A stretch of 64,000 nt of DNA, from positions 15,711,088 through 15,775,087 of the forward strand of contig OZ025249.1 in the NCBI GenBank assembly GCA_964019135.1. Direction: 5' to 3'. The DNA comes from Arenicola marina (lineage: Eukaryota; Annelida; Polychaeta; Arenicolidae). Shown piece after piece: positions 11,530 to 23,829 of this stretch. A program made the position numbers and the translations under genes. The notes under the pieces were generated by a model, which saw only the letters and a program-made list of their open reading frames with translations, was not told where the DNA came from and did no database searches. Numbering within the stretch: position 1 is the first letter of the stretch; each line of letters begins with the position of its first letter.

Positions 11530-14500
11530 GGTAGATAGGCGGGGTAGGGGTCGATGATATGGGGATAGATAGGGTAGTGGGGGAGGTGAGTAATAGAGGG
11601 TGGGGCTGGGGGATATAGAAGGAAGGAGGAGTGGTAATATTATAATGGAGCGTGATGGTAAAGATGGATAGGAAGCGGTAATGATAATAAAGATAGATAT
11701 TCTGAGATTGGTTTGCACATCTGATGGTGTCTGTCTAGCTGCCAAGCTAGATGCATCACCCATGCATCGTGTTTTGCTATTTGGTTTAACCGTATTTATA
11801 CAGTCACGATTGATTTACAGAAAAATCTTATGCAAAACGTGTGTACCAAATAGGTTGCTGGCGGACGCTGATCTACTAGTCTAGACTAGACTAGCCTATT
11901 GGTACACCAATCATTGAAAAATTAACTGTGAAAAAATAACTATGACATAGAGTAATAGTGAAGGCTGCCACAGTAGTCAAATATGTGACATCTTAGAATA
12001 TCATAACACATTAACGAAGAACATAATATAATATATATCTCGAAAGTTGCGTTCGGAAGGTGCTTATCAAGCTCTTCGGAATATGATTATGTCAGCTCTA
12101 GCCCACAAATAAAAGGCACCATTGTATTATTTTATAAAAAATTATTATATTGCCAGCTTAACTGAGTGGGCAATTTGTATTATAAATGTGTTGCAGTATT
12201 GTTTAGCAATGTCACTTTCATGATAAGGAATCCCTTCCTTAACACATCTCTACACCCTGTCCTAACCAGGCCTCAATTAAAAACAACGAAACTACAAATT
12301 TGCAGTAGAAATAATGACCATCATATAAATGTTTGGATATTGAGCTCGGTGCAGTGGTGGACACAGCTCTCCATGGTCCAGCCTTGACCGCTGAGCGCGC
12401 CGCCCCGGCCCACATTTCTTCGCAAACAGCCGATATGGTCATTCGGGCGAAGATTGCTCTAGAGTTCCTGGAAGCGGGGGGTCAACCGGTGCATGTTATT
12501 GGGCACCTGGTCACGTGACCAGACCCGGGTCGTTGTGGACAATATTGAGTAGCGTCCATCAGATAGTAGAAGCGGGAGAGGAGTCCGGGGGGGGGGGGGG
12601 GGGGAGCGAAGGGACAGACGAGGAGGAGAGAGGGCGAAGGGACAGGCAACGGGGAGAGGGAAGGAGGGAGAATGGGACAGGATGAGGGGACAGGGGGCGG
12701 GGGAGGGGGACATCTTGAACGCACATGTAGCTTACAGTCACTTGGGAGTCGTTTATAGTGGACTTCGTTAATCAAGGGTGCACTTTTTATGCAGTCGTAC
12801 TCATACCGAGGTCATCGTGAAACCACATAGACTGGCCCTACGCATACAGATACACCCCACCCCCCTCTCCCCACCTCCTTGTCCCCTTCTCCCGGACATG
12901 GCCAAATTTACCATATACAATTTGAAGTACGAAACTCAGAATGGGCTGAAAGCTGAAAGTGGATCGGTCGCTGTGTTACTTCAACCATACATGTTAGGTA
13001 AAGTTTAGGTTGCATGGGTTGGTTGGTTAGTTAGGGAGGAGTGGGGGGGGGGGGGGGTGGCGAATTTGAAAAAAAATTGCAACGCTGCTGGCTAACGGTT
13101 TAAATGAAAAGAACTTTAGTTACGCGTTGTTAACCTTTTCTGTGTTATTGTGAAGAGCCCCCCCCCCCCCCCGTAACAACGATTAAGACAACTGACTGAG
13201 TTGCGCATGTGCTTTGCTAATGCTTGTACGGGTGGCGATTTGAGGTTGGAGAGGGGGTATCATGATATTATGAGGTAACGTGGATAGGGATATGTATGAC
13301 CAATATGCCCTGCAGGTATGGGTGGCCGGCCGGTACCAGCAACACCAGTCTATAGTGGGTACTTTTATCGGGAGCGCGGGGTGTCAGGTTGCCATGGGAG
13401 CGGCGGTGGGCGACCCTGGATGCATGTAGCCGCGGTTACCACATGCTGCCCTTGACGCCAGCCGGGAGGGTTGGGGCGGCGGTGGTGGGGTCCGGGGGGC
13501 CGGAGGTGGCTGTCCGGGGGCGGAGGGCGGAGCGGTGGGGGGGGGGGGGGAGGGGGCGGGGGGAGTCGGAAATAAGGGCAGGGTGTTTTGAGAAGGGCGA
13601 GTGGGGCTGAAGCTGAGGGCACAGACGGGGTCAATGGGAGGAAGGAGGGTGGGGGGCTAGTAGTCGCGTATGCCGGCGTGTGGGGGGTTAAATCCCAGTA
13701 TCCACCCCCTACCCCTACCCCCACCCACACCCACACTCCCACCACAGTGGATGGAGTGAGCGTGGATTAATATGGAGGGGCTTAGGGCGCCGTACAGTGG
13801 GGGGGGGGGAGGCACTCAATACCCAAATGAGGTCTCTGCGCATTCGACGGCTTTCCGTTCGACCCCCCCCCCCGCACACTCCCTCCCCGCCCCCCCCCCC
13901 CCCCCTCCACCCTTCACCCCGCAACTCTCTCCAGATGGTTGCGGTAGCTGTGGCCTTCTCTGGCGGCGCTTGCCATGACCGCTGCCTGGACACAGACACG
14001 CCGGCCGTGGGGACACCGCCGTTGTTTTTACACTCGCCTTGAGCACTATTACAACCAGAAGAAGTTCCGGCCAGCTGCACCAGGTCACCGCCACTCTGTT
14101 CTTGAAAAAAAAAGGCGCATTTTGAGCAAAAACAGCATGAGAAAGTGAGTGGATGAGGATTTTGGGCGTTATAATATAAAATTAGGTCGTGGAAAAGAAA
14201 TGGATCGAACACCAGTTATTTCAGTACACCAGTAAATCTTTTACTCTACAACCTTCCACAACGTTTATTATTTTACCATAGATAAGTAATCTCAGTATTG
14301 TGGAAGACCCCCCCCCCCCCCCGCCACCGCCACACGCCCCGCCTCCCCTATTCACCCTTTTATATTGCGGAAAAGATCCTTATACATATATATATACAAC
14401 TTAGTGAATTAGGTCGATAGGCAGGTGCCACTGATCGTCATGAAGAAAACGCTGTATTTCAGTCGCAAATAAGTATCCGGATATACGATAGAGTTTGTTA

Positions 14501-14702
14501 CAGGCACATATGATAGGTTGCCATTGACCGTCAACCAGGATGCTGCCCGGCTTACACACTCAGTGACCAGCATTAGTTGCCACAGATATAAGGTACCCAC
14601 ATTTGGGGGTAGTGGTCGCCCACATTCGAAAATATCATTAGTGTTATTCCCCAAGCTGCATGAAAAGATTTGACCTCATTAATTTCGTCCAGTGGCCCAG
14701 TG
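11530..14702. other. Gene-free stretch dominated by G- and C-runs
   Basis: I find no gene. G-runs are at about 12588-12603, 13036-13050 and 13538-13550. C-runs are at 13157-13171, 13863-13872, 13892-13906 and 14308-14322. The overlapping glycine-, proline- or arginine-rich open frames of 60-165 aa here follow from the skewed composition and appear on both strands at once, as non-coding skewed DNA does. A perfect 14-bp palindrome, CTAGTCTAGACTAG, is at 11876-11889. Confidence 0.5.
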
Positions 14703-14902
14703 NNNNNNNNNNNNNNNNNNNNNNNNNNNNNNNNNNNNNNNNNNNNNNNNNNNNNNNNNNNNNNNNNNNNNNNNNNNNNNNNNNNNNNNNNNNNNNNNNN
14801 NNNNNNNNNNNNNNNNNNNNNNNNNNNNNNNNNNNNNNNNNNNNNNNNNNNNNNNNNNNNNNNNNNNNNNNNNNNNNNNNNNNNNNNNNNNNNNNNNNNN
14901 NN
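14703..14902. other. Assembly gap of 200 N
   Basis: Exactly 200 unknown bases, the size often used for a gap of unknown length. G-rich sequence resumes shortly after it (14976 onward), which may be why the assembly broke there. Predicted frames crossing it have no meaning. Confidence 0.99.
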
Positions 14903-15059
14903 GATCGAGCTCATTGCGAGTGTGGGTCTCCGTCGGGAATCTAGAGCATAATATGTTTGTATCGGGAACGGAAGAAGGGGGGGGAGGTGAGGCAGGGGTG
15001 GGGGGGGGGGGTGTTGTTATTCATTAGATATCCCGAGTAGATAGATGAGCGGTAGCGGC

Positions 15060-15960
15060 CTGTCTGCAAGGACGTGACATGTGCATGTTACTCAGCCGCA
15101 TGCATGCATGACCTGAGGGCCGGTCTCTGTATGCTGCCGCCACCAACCTCTTCACGGCTTAGTGAGTTTAGCAAAACTCCGCATCCAGACAGCGCGAGCT
15201 TTTGCCGCCAGCCCACCACCCGACCCAGCGGTCCTCACTCCCTCACCCCCGGCCTCCTCCCTTCCTGACAGCCCCGGGGCACCCCGTGGCCAATGCCTCC
15301 CTTCGCGGACCGCGTTACCGCGGCCAGCAGCCTCAGTCGGGGGTGGAAATGCCAGGTGGAGTGGAAAGCGCGTGCTGGAGGGAGGGAGGTGGGGGGAGGA
15401 GGGGGGGGGGGTGTGGGGATGGGGTAGAGGTGGGGGCATGGGAAAGCGGGGAAGGGGAGAGCGGCAGCATGCATGTCGAGAGAACGCCGCGACAGACGGA
15501 ATGGGGTGGAGTGGGATCAGATGGCCGCGGGATTGTGAGGCCGGAGGATAGAGGGAATGGAAAAGAGCAGAGGCAGAGGGGGGAGGGGGGAGGTGGGTGA
15601 AATGATAAGGGATCGTGAAACTGGCGGGGAGAAGAGACGCGCTCGCCCGCCCCTCCCTGTTCTCGGATGGCTTCATTTGCATAACTCCCATCGGCGCGCC
15701 AGTGTCCGTGCCAGTGGTGCCGGTGGTGCCGGTCGCCGGCGGCGTGCGCCACCGCGTCTACCCCACCTCCCCCTCCACCCTCCCGACTCGCTGCCGGCGC
15801 TTTGTTCCCGTGCCGACCGCGCGGGCCACGCGCGGAAGTAATTTAATTCTCGAATAATGACCGCCTAACGAAATGACAGGCCATTGTTTGGCAGCAAATA
15901 TCTCGTCTGGCTCCGGCATCCCCCCCGCCCGCCCCTACCCTACTCTACTTCACGTGCGGC
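15060..15960. other. CpG-rich block without a visible gene
   Basis: This stretch is GC-rich with many CpG dinucleotides. It includes G-rich tracts (15355-15450, 15575-15600) and a GCCGGTGGTGCCGGTCGCCG segment near 15717. Such islands often mark promoters, but I see no exon with a recognisable domain on either side. The open frames in it (up to 179 aa) are proline/serine- or glycine/arginine-rich and overlap on both strands, so I do not call them genes. Confidence 0.4.
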
Positions 15961-18900
15961 CACTTCGTCCCCCCACTCCTCTACTGCTTGCCTTACCCTC
16001 CCTCTCTCACGTTTGTCCCGTTCGGTTTTTCATCGCTACCCTTTCTTTAAGATGAGGCTGGATTACATTCGTCAAAACTTGAAATTGGATCCTTTTAATA
16101 GTAATTGTTGTCTTATCGCATCTGCAAGAATTTTCTTCAATTACTTGCTTTTTTGGTTTTTGTTTTTCCATTACAATTTATTGCCTGTGTTTGTTGTATG
16201 TTTTGTTTTGCTCCAAAGAATCCTGTTTTGTGGCATGCAAGAAAATAACATGCCTCAAATACGGTTATAATTGAGTGCAATAGTGAGAAGACAGAGGAAG
16301 AAGTGTGGCGCCATGGCAAATCAATTAGCGCAGCACAGCGCCTGAAGGAAAGTGATCCCATATCCATTCTGGAAGCGAACTATTCCTTTTCACAAAAACT
16401 GAAAAAGCGAAACCATCCTCTGAAGACAATATTTACTGGAAACAATGGGATGAAGACAGCTTCCAAAGGAGGCACTGGGATGAAGGTACCATTCAAAGGA
16501 AGCGTTGAGTGAGGAAATCAACCAACTGAAGTCAGTAGCCGGCCTACCCCTATCGGAGGATGCGGGGCGTGGGGTGCGGTAGTGGTGTGGTGGTGGAGGT
16601 GGGCGGTGGCACTTGCATGGTGGTGAGCGGCGGGGGACTTGCATGGTGGTGATTGTGGGGGGTGGGGGGCCCTTGCATGGGGGGAATGAAGACATGCCGA
16701 GTCGGCCAGCAGACATGAACAGGATCAGACGGTGTGTGAGGGAGGGTGGAGGCGGCCCTGATTGCCATAGTAGAAGGAAATGTCGAGATGGAAGTGGGTT
16801 GAGCTATTTGAGGATCGGGCGCTTCAGCATAAAACGAAAAATCCCTTAAACTTAGAAACGGTCCGCGCTGTTAGTATTTAATGGGCAAAAAATACCACGC
16901 AGTTTTTTATGTTTTTTTTTGCTGATGTGGGATGAGGTAGGGGAGACAAGGGGTTGGGTGGGGGTGGGGGAATGGGTAAAGCCGTTGTTACGGGGAGGAC
17001 GGAAGGCGGCTGGGCGGGGTGGGGGCAACCAGGGCAAGCATCCAAGACGCGTGGCCCCGCCACAGGGGGGGGGGGTGCCGGTGGGTGAGGGTGGTTACTA
17101 ACTGGTCCGTTAACCTCAAGGGTGGAACCCGGCCACGACACATAACCTCGTTAAGGACCGAGGCTCCAGTTAGTCTGGCATCCCGGAGCCAACCTTTGAG
17201 GCAATCTGCAATGCAATTAGGAGCAATGAACGGGACACCAATCGGCCTTCCTTTTAAGGTCCCTTCGTCGCCGTCCATTCCAAATGACCAGGAGCTTCCA
17301 TCTCCAGTCAGTTCACTTGCCTATACCCACCCACCACCCACACGCCCCAGCTGCCCTCTTCTGTCTTTCGCCTGTCAGACAGGCCCACGGCGAAACTTGC
17401 TACATGAACTGCCATCTCGCCTAATTATTGAAGATACAGCTGGTGGGTATAGAAAGACGCCGCGTAGGCATATGGGGGTAAACGTGCTAAACGTGCGTTA
17501 TGTAACAGGGACTTTCCAATGAGAGGACGGTGCAATCAGACAAATGGTTTTGTGTTCATCATATTTACAAATCGTAGAATTAGGGATCGCCTACATCGTG
17601 GTAACTTGATATTATCAAATATCAGATAATTCTATTATTCGACAGCTAAATCACGTGTTCCACTTCGGCATTCGATATGCTATTGGCCAAAACAAACATA
17701 AAACGAAGACTGAGAGCAAAAACAAAAATACGATGAAAACGAAGGTGGGAAGCAGTACACTGGGAAATCATTTCCCAAATCAGGCCATGTATGTTATGTT
17801 ATTGCACGTGTACCTGAATTGATAACAGAAGTGCAAAAGCGCAGACGCATCTGTGTTTTTCGGACGAAGAAAGTCTGGGTATGATAACCCACAGCAAACA
17901 CATTTGTCTCTCGTTACTTCAGGAAAACACCAATCATTACCAAAAACAGGTCTATTCGAAAGGCGGTCCACTGAGTTCCGCAATAACAGGTGGTCCTGAA
18001 TCAATTCCCATTAGGGAATACCCCTCATATCCCCCTTAAATCTACCCCCATTTGGCCTTTTACGTGGTGAGCTTGTGTCTTGGGGTCACCCCCGATTCAG
18101 GTCCGTCGCCCGAGGTCTGACATTTGGATAGGGTATTGGAAAGAGGACCAAAAGTGCATTTACCCTGGGATTATAGGCAATAAAGACGCGCATGCCCGAC
18201 GCGCAGTGTGACGCGCGTCCGGCCGGCCAGCCGACCCGCCGGCCGGCCGACCAACACGCACACCCACAGCAGACATTATCTCACGGCCACAGAGCCGTTT
18301 CCCTAATACGGGGGAGCCCCCGTCCAGGGTCCAGACATCTAATCACTGGGGAAATTGATTGGCACATTGCGGCGCAATAACAAGACCGGGAATTCCCTGG
18401 GCTTGCCTCGCCCCGGCGCCAGAGCGTCTGGGGAGCGCGGCGCTTGATTTATGTCCCCGTCCTTCGCCCCTTCATTCCCGGACTTGGCTTGAGGGGATTA
18501 CTGGCCTCCCCGACCCTCATACTATCCCCCGCGCCTGTTTTTCATCCATGTAAGTGTTGCTTCCCCGCCAAAAAGCCCCCATAAATATCCACTATGCGTC
18601 TCCCAGCCAGTAAGTTTCAGATCCACCAGACTACGCCGCTACCATAGTTTGCACCCCCCCCCCCCTGCACACACACACCTCCACCATCCACCAACCATCC
18701 CGCCACCCTTCCCCATTTCCCTCCATCACCGCCTACCATATATCAAGCTACCATCAGGCATCCCCATCGGCTCCTACAGAAATGCAACCCTGTCGGGCCA
18801 CGGGCAAGTCTATACATAAGAAAGAATGAGACAGCGCCACAACCTCTCTTCTGCGCCGGACCACAAGCCATGAATCCTTATCTTCTCTGATGTAACAAGA

Positions 18901-20600
18901 TTTTAGCGGCAGACTAATGCACATGGTCTATATTTTTTCATCTAACTAAACCTAAATCACTTATATCCTGATAAAAAAGGATTAAAATAGGCCCCATAAA
19001 ATTGTGTTTTTATCACGCGTTACGGGAGGAGTGCGCATATTGGCTGATATTTAATTTTTTCAACGTCCAGGTTAAGACCAATTTATAGGACAGGATAAAG
19101 CCATATTAATTAAATGGCGGTAGCTGAAAGTCGACAATAATTCTTAGCACAACGACCGAGATTGACAACATATAATGAGAGATGAAAATAAATAAGCTTA
19201 TAAGGTGATGGAAACAATTTCCATTATGCTGCACGTCAAGAAAGAGAAAACATTGACAGCATTGTTTAGAATTCCTTGAAAGCTTGAACTAACTTTATTA
19301 CCTGGTCCATTTGCTGCCTTGGTAGTTCGGTCATTGACTTTTGACCGTAAACTATGCTTAAAATTTAGAGTATAGACTGGTCCGAGGCTCTGCCCTCAAT
19401 CCACTACGTAAGCGAAGGAACCGATCTCGAGTTCCATGTGGCGCATGTGAGCTTGGAGCTAACTATGTTTGCACCGCAGGCTGCTGAATCTGAAACTTAC
19501 TGGCTTGGAGACGCATAGTGGATATATAATTGTGGGGGCTACATGCTACATTATGGTCAGGCCAAGGATGGCCCCAGGATAAATTTTTTCAACAGGATGG
19601 GCGGGTGGGGAGGGGGCCTTCTTTACAAAGGCCGGTGATTCTCAACAAAAAGGGGCGGGGGGGGGGGGGCTTTTCTTATACACCAATGGATCTTCCCGTG
19701 TGAGGATATGTGCATGTGAAACAATACTGAATTGTACGTATTAGTTAAACATACAATTAGAAATTAGCGTTAACGAAAATTGGAACGTTACACTTCTCTA
19801 CGATAGCATGCATTAAAACCCCCAAAAAGGACAGAAAAAAATAATGGCACTCCTGCATCTCGGCATTCAAACCAGCTAACTCGGAACGTCTCTTGCATCA
19901 TAAAAACTAACCTACAATAAAACATCGTTGAAGCTTCAAAAGTGGATTCGCCGTATTTGCATCTCGATCCCAACAGATCCCTCAGAAACTAGCCCGAACC
20001 AGAACCTTTTTTTTTTTTCTTTTTTTTATACCTTTGTTAGCCCCAGACGCTGTCTGCGTCGCAGCGGGCGCCAGCAGAAGTAGAAAGGGCGGGACGCACG
20101 CGCGCCGGTAGCAGACGACCGATCGATAGCGCGATCAATATTGCAGCCCCGCCACATGGAGGGCAGACAGACCACCCGCCAATCGGCCGGCCGGCAGGTC
20201 CAACAAGCCAGTGCCCCCGATTCATCTAGCCACGTTCTGGAAACCACAATGAGGGGTGGTTTTGCGGACCCCAAATCGGAGAGGAAATTCCCAAACCCCT
20301 GAAAATAGCCTTGCCAACGTGGCCGGCGGTCGTCGCTTGAAATTGGTACTAAGATGAAAAATGCTGAAGTCAGCGGTTTCTGCGTACCAGCCAGTGGCGT
20401 AGACCTGTACTGTCTCCCGCCATTATAAGATATAGCAATAAGTGGGGTCTGGAAGGTGGGGTCCAATGTCGATTCTTCAAAAGTTTCATTGTCGAATGTC
20501 GTTTTTTCACTTATATCTGTGTCAATGTTGCTTTTTTCAGATCCTCAGTGTCGGAATTTGGGGGTCAATGTCGAATTTCAAACATGCCCGTGTTGCGTGT
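15961..20600. other. Gene-free stretch, mixed composition
   Basis: I see no supportable gene. A G-rich repeat with TTGCATGGTGGT words is at 16560-16690. A very GC-rich piece with GGCCGGCC words is at 18190-18260. C- and G-runs are near 18653 and 19655. A T-rich run at 20007-20030 could be the poly-A end of a minus-strand retroposed fragment. Positions 18920-19260 are AT-rich, unique and well mixed, and might be conserved non-coding DNA. Open frames of 167 aa (17019-17522, plus) and 146 aa (20026-20466, minus) match no family I know. Confidence 0.4.
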
Positions 20601-21084
20601 CACCATTTACCAATACCAGTTGTCTCAAAACTGTCTGCTTTACAAGAGAATCATTCTTTTTCACATAGCGAAATACCATAAACAAATATTTTATTGGGTA
20701 TTTCAGTTTTGTAGATGTTAAAGACTTGTTTATTCAGAACTTGACTCCTATTAGGACTATGTAATGTTGTTTGAGTTGACAAAGGTGTCGAAATGCTCCC
20801 AACCAATACCGAGTTCAGTTTGAAGGGATATGAAAGTATGTGTGAAATTGATTTAAAAAAAATACTGGTCATGTACTGGTCATTAGAATAAAAGCCCTAG
20901 ACAATTGACTTTTCGATCAGGAATAAGCTAACTGAAAGCCATACACAATGATTTTTTTCTGTCAGGAATAACTTACAATTAAATCCATGCACAATGACTA
21001 GGAATAAGTTAAAATAAAAGCATTTGCATTTCAGATTGATCAAATATAAAAATAGCGAGTAGGCTTCTATTTTATGCACTAATA

Positions 21085-21090
21085 TTTATT
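21085..21090 (-). terminator. Candidate Jun poly(A) signal
   Basis: AATAAA on the minus strand lies about 1.2 kb downstream of the Jun stop codon. A second copy is at 20690-20695. Which one is used cannot be told from sequence alone. Confidence 0.45.
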
Positions 21091-21207
21091 TCAGCATTAC
21101 TGAACTCGAATACTTGGCATATAAATGATGGCAGTAAGAAACAATTATTCAATGTTGATAACGAAACAAGAACACAAATATGCTGCTTCGACACATGGTA
21201 TTGATTT

Positions 21208-21216
21208 TATAAATAA
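21208..21216 (-). promoter_or_regulatory. AU-rich element in the probable Jun 3' UTR
   Basis: On the minus strand this reads TTATTTATA, a match to the AU-rich nonamer UUAUUUA(U/A)(U/A) that marks short-lived messages. Further ATTTA words occur near 21120. Jun mRNAs in other animals are known for rapid decay through such elements, so the placement fits. Confidence 0.5.
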
Positions 21217-22308
21217 TACAGTGTATTCATGTACATTGCGTACCAATTACGCATTCCCGACACAATGATTTTTCGTACTGTACTTGGTTGAAGTCTTAAA
21301 AAAATATCTGTCTCTTCAAGCACCACATATGTTTACTTTGTGATCAGATTAAGTCACTTGAAAATAAGACAATACCTTTAAAGACTGTTTTCAAAATATA
21401 TCTGGAATTTTTTTGCACACACTGGCGAAAGGTGGAAAACAAAGTCAAACAAGGCCTTTAATCTTGAAAGACATGATTTTCAGTGGCATTTTTCTTCCCT
21501 TATTGTGATTAGAATTTCACATTCTACAAGTATTTGGTTTTGAAACTGAACTTCGAATGAAATTTACTGTAGGACAGTATTGCTACTAGACATTTTATTC
21601 TAAAATTCCACAAGCCGCTAGAGTCAATCAAAAACCTTGCATGGTACAAAAGCTACTCTAACTGTGTAGAAATGGTTAAAAAATCTGAGGAAAATATATT
21701 GTACAATATGTACACATACAAATGCAAAATAGCACACTCGGATATTTGCATATCAGGATCCGATCAACAGTTCCCAAACTTGCATAATTTTTGTACATGA
21801 ATTGTTTGTGGCAAAGTACAAATTTCACTTTGTCATGAAATACTAGGTCTCCCTTGTTTCAGGTGAGTGATATACAAAATGAAATGGTACCAATCTAGCC
21901 GAAAGGTTCACTCTAGATGGCTAGGTCCTTAATCTTTTCAACATTCCAACAGGTCATACCCACAAATGAAAATAATAAGGGTACACTGCTTTTTACCAAC
22001 TTATGCTTTGCAAATCACAGTACATAAAAAAGTGGGAAATATCTCACTTTCTCAACCAAAGCAACCTCAGCACTGGCTATTCAGAATTATGGCACCAAAA
22101 TAACTGTGCATAGCACCTCTCTCACTCCAACTGGTCTGAACTGCTTGTCTTGGAGCTATTTCCAAGCTTGTCCTTCTAACCACTTATTGTCTTGACAGAC
22201 ATGGATTAATATTGTGACAAGTGTGACCAGTATACTGCTTCATCAGCAAGACTGAGATCCATATCTCCAAACTGAGATTGTCTTTTCAAAAGTTGTTTAC
22301 GATCCCGG

Positions 22309-23331
22309 TCACAACAGATTAGGTGAAAGCATCACTTTACAACCACTATTGACATGAACCATAATCTGTTCTTTCAATTTGCACACCTGATCACGCAAAA
22401 TGGTAGCAGTTCTTGATAGATCACCGTTATGACCCTTTAGTTCATCAACACGATCTTCCAGGCGTGAAATGCGCTCCAGTTTCCTGGTGCGACATTTCCT
22501 GGCAGCTAGACGATTCCTGGCTCTCTTTCGCTCCAACTTGATGCGCTCTTGGTTCTCCATATTTATCGGTGACACATCAGGAACAATCTGTGGCTCTTCT
22601 TTGAGATGCATGATATGTTCACCATTAACAGTAGTTGGCACACCGGAGAGGCTGAGAGCAGGTGACTGGGTGCGGGATGTGGGCATGGAGTGAAGCCCAG
22701 ACAGGTGGGGACTTGGTGCTTGATAGCTGCCTACACTGGACGGCATTGGGCTGTTGCTGGTTCTGCTGGTGACGTTTGGCAGGATGGATCCTGGTAGTTG
22801 ACTCACAGTGGTACTGAACGTGTTGTTAACCTGAGGCTGTCCAATACTGGCCATGAGAGGCTGACCAGCAGCCGATGCCATCATGGCAGAGTTCGACACA
22901 CTTACTGTTGTTAAAGTGGTATATGTATTAACCTGAGGGATTTGCAGGGGTGCCTCCTGAGACTCGCCCTCAGACATCTCCATACCGCCATCGTCACCTT
23001 CTTTCTTATGTAGTTCAGCCAAGGCATCCACAAAGCCTCTGGCGTAGGCTTCCTGCTCTTCGGTCACTGACTTGGGGCACAGGATCTGGGTTGGGGTCCC
23101 AGCCATTGTTGGCGTCGTTGTCACCATCCCATTGGAAGATTGGATGATCAGTTTCTCCAAGTCCGGGGAAGCTAATTTCAACATTTGTAAGTCCGGAGAG
23201 GCCAACATGCCATTAGGTCGGCCAAACCGTGGCTTATCAGAGTTGAAATCCAAAGTCATGTTCGCTTTCAACTTCTTCAGAGCGCCACGGCCCATGTTGA
23301 AACCGTCATCATACAAGCTTTGAACTTCCAT
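22309..23331 (-). CDS. jun: Transcription factor Jun (AP-1 subunit), single exon
   Basis: Basic leucine-zipper protein of 340 aa that dimerises with Fos, Jun or ATF partners on TGA(G/C)TCA and TGACGTCA sites in the nucleus. The N-terminal part (residues 23-62) is the delta/JNK-docking region, with two LASPD phospho-acceptor sites (Ser45, Ser55) like Ser63/Ser73 of c-Jun. LIIQSSNG and TTTPT follow. The bZIP lies at 262-328: basic region [13 protein letters not shown], then leucines at 291, 298, 305, 312 and 319, ending [10 protein letters not shown]. An SPINMENQE stretch before the basic region matches the GSK3-site segment. I chose Met at 23331: it aligns with METTFYDD of c-Jun and has A at -3 and G at +4. 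The in-frame Met at 23385 has a poor context. The gene has no introns, as Jun genes usually do. Residue 278 is Arg where c-Jun has Ser; the redox Cys280 is kept. Confidence 0.97.
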   Translation of the reverse strand: MEVQSLYDDGFNMGRGALKKLKANMTLDFNSDKPRFGRPNGMLASPDLQMLKLASPDLEKLIIQSSNGMVTTTPTMAGTPTQILCPKSVTEEQEAYARGFVDALAELHKKEGDDGGMEMSEGESQEAPLQIPQVNTYTTLTTVSVSNSAMMASAAGQPLMASIGQPQVNNTFSTTVSQLPGSILPNVTSRTSNSPMPSSVGSYQAPSPHLSGLHSMPTSRTQSPALSLSGVPTTVNGEHIMHLKEEPQIVPDVSPINMENQERIKLERKRARNRLAARKCRTRKLERISRLEDRVDELKGHNGDLSRTATILRDQVCKLKEQIMVHVNSGCKVMLSPNLL

Positions 23332-23592
23332 GTTGACAGCTCGTGTTGGGCCCCTTGTTGTTGTTGTTGCCACTGTGAAATCCATACACTGTCACTGCCA
23401 CTGGGAGTCACTGGCTCGCCTTTGTTTGGCTGAGTCTGAGATGAAATAAATGCGCTTCGGTGTGGTTTCTTCACGTCTCGCTTCGATCACTTCGCCGGTG
23501 AGTTGTATATTCACGTGTGTGTCACCGAGTCGAAAAGTGATGACTAATATCTCGACGGCTTTTGCTAAGTTTCTTCCTTGCGAGTCACAACG
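23332..23592 (-). other. Jun 5' UTR (estimated)
   Basis: If transcription starts about 30 bp downstream of the TATA box at 23620-23627, the leader is roughly 260 bases. An in-frame upstream Met (23385) in weak context could give an 18-residue N-terminal extension. The start site is inferred, not seen. Confidence 0.45.
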
Positions 23593-23597
23593 TGGTC

Positions 23598-23810
23598 TGA
23601 GTAAACCTCTAGCGGATCCCTTTTATATGCCTGAGTAATGCTGCTATTTGCGGCATTACATCATGGTTCTGTCATCTGATTGGTCAGAAATGACGTCGAC
23701 CGACCCAGTCGGAAACTACTATTTTTAGTAACACCGTAAGCCTCCATGGCAACTTTGTAAGCCGTGGTGCATTGTGGGATGGGAGCTCCCTCACAATTTG
23801 ATGACGTAGA
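23598..23810 (-). promoter_or_regulatory. Jun promoter: TATA, AP-1-like, CCAAT, CRE and MEF2 sites
   Basis: Reading away from the gene: TATA box TATAAAAG (minus strand) at 23620-23627. Next an AP-1-like TGAGTAA at 23632-23638, with another at 23598-23604. Then TTACATCA at 23656-23663, one base from the c-jun site TGACATCA. An inverted CCAAT box lies at 23679-23683 and a near-CRE TGACGTCG at 23691-23698. A perfect MEF2 site CTATTTTTAG is at 23719-23728, and an ATF-like TGACGTAG at 23802-23809. Vertebrate c-jun promoters are known to combine AP-1/ATF, CCAAT and MEF2 sites and to be autoregulated, so this set supports the gene call. Binding itself is inferred. Confidence 0.7.
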
Positions 23811-23829
23811 GCGCAGTTGTTGGAACCTA

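Noticed and set aside
14573-15027. Open frames across 14703-14902
   Set aside because: They consist mainly of unknown bases from the assembly gap.
13715-15752. Several proline- or glycine-rich open frames up to 179 aa
   Set aside because: They overlap on both strands in G/C-run DNA, have no domain and lack splice or start context.
17019-17522. 167-aa open frame, plus strand
   Set aside because: No recognisable family or motif; the composition follows the local GC skew.
20026-20466. 146-aa open frame, minus strand
   Set aside because: No recognisable domain and no supporting exon structure nearby. It could be a diverged repeat.
23332-23385. Jun start at the upstream Met (23385)
   Set aside because: Weak context (T at -3), and the added 18 residues have no counterpart in c-Jun. 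The Met at 23331 has a good context and aligns with METTFYDD.
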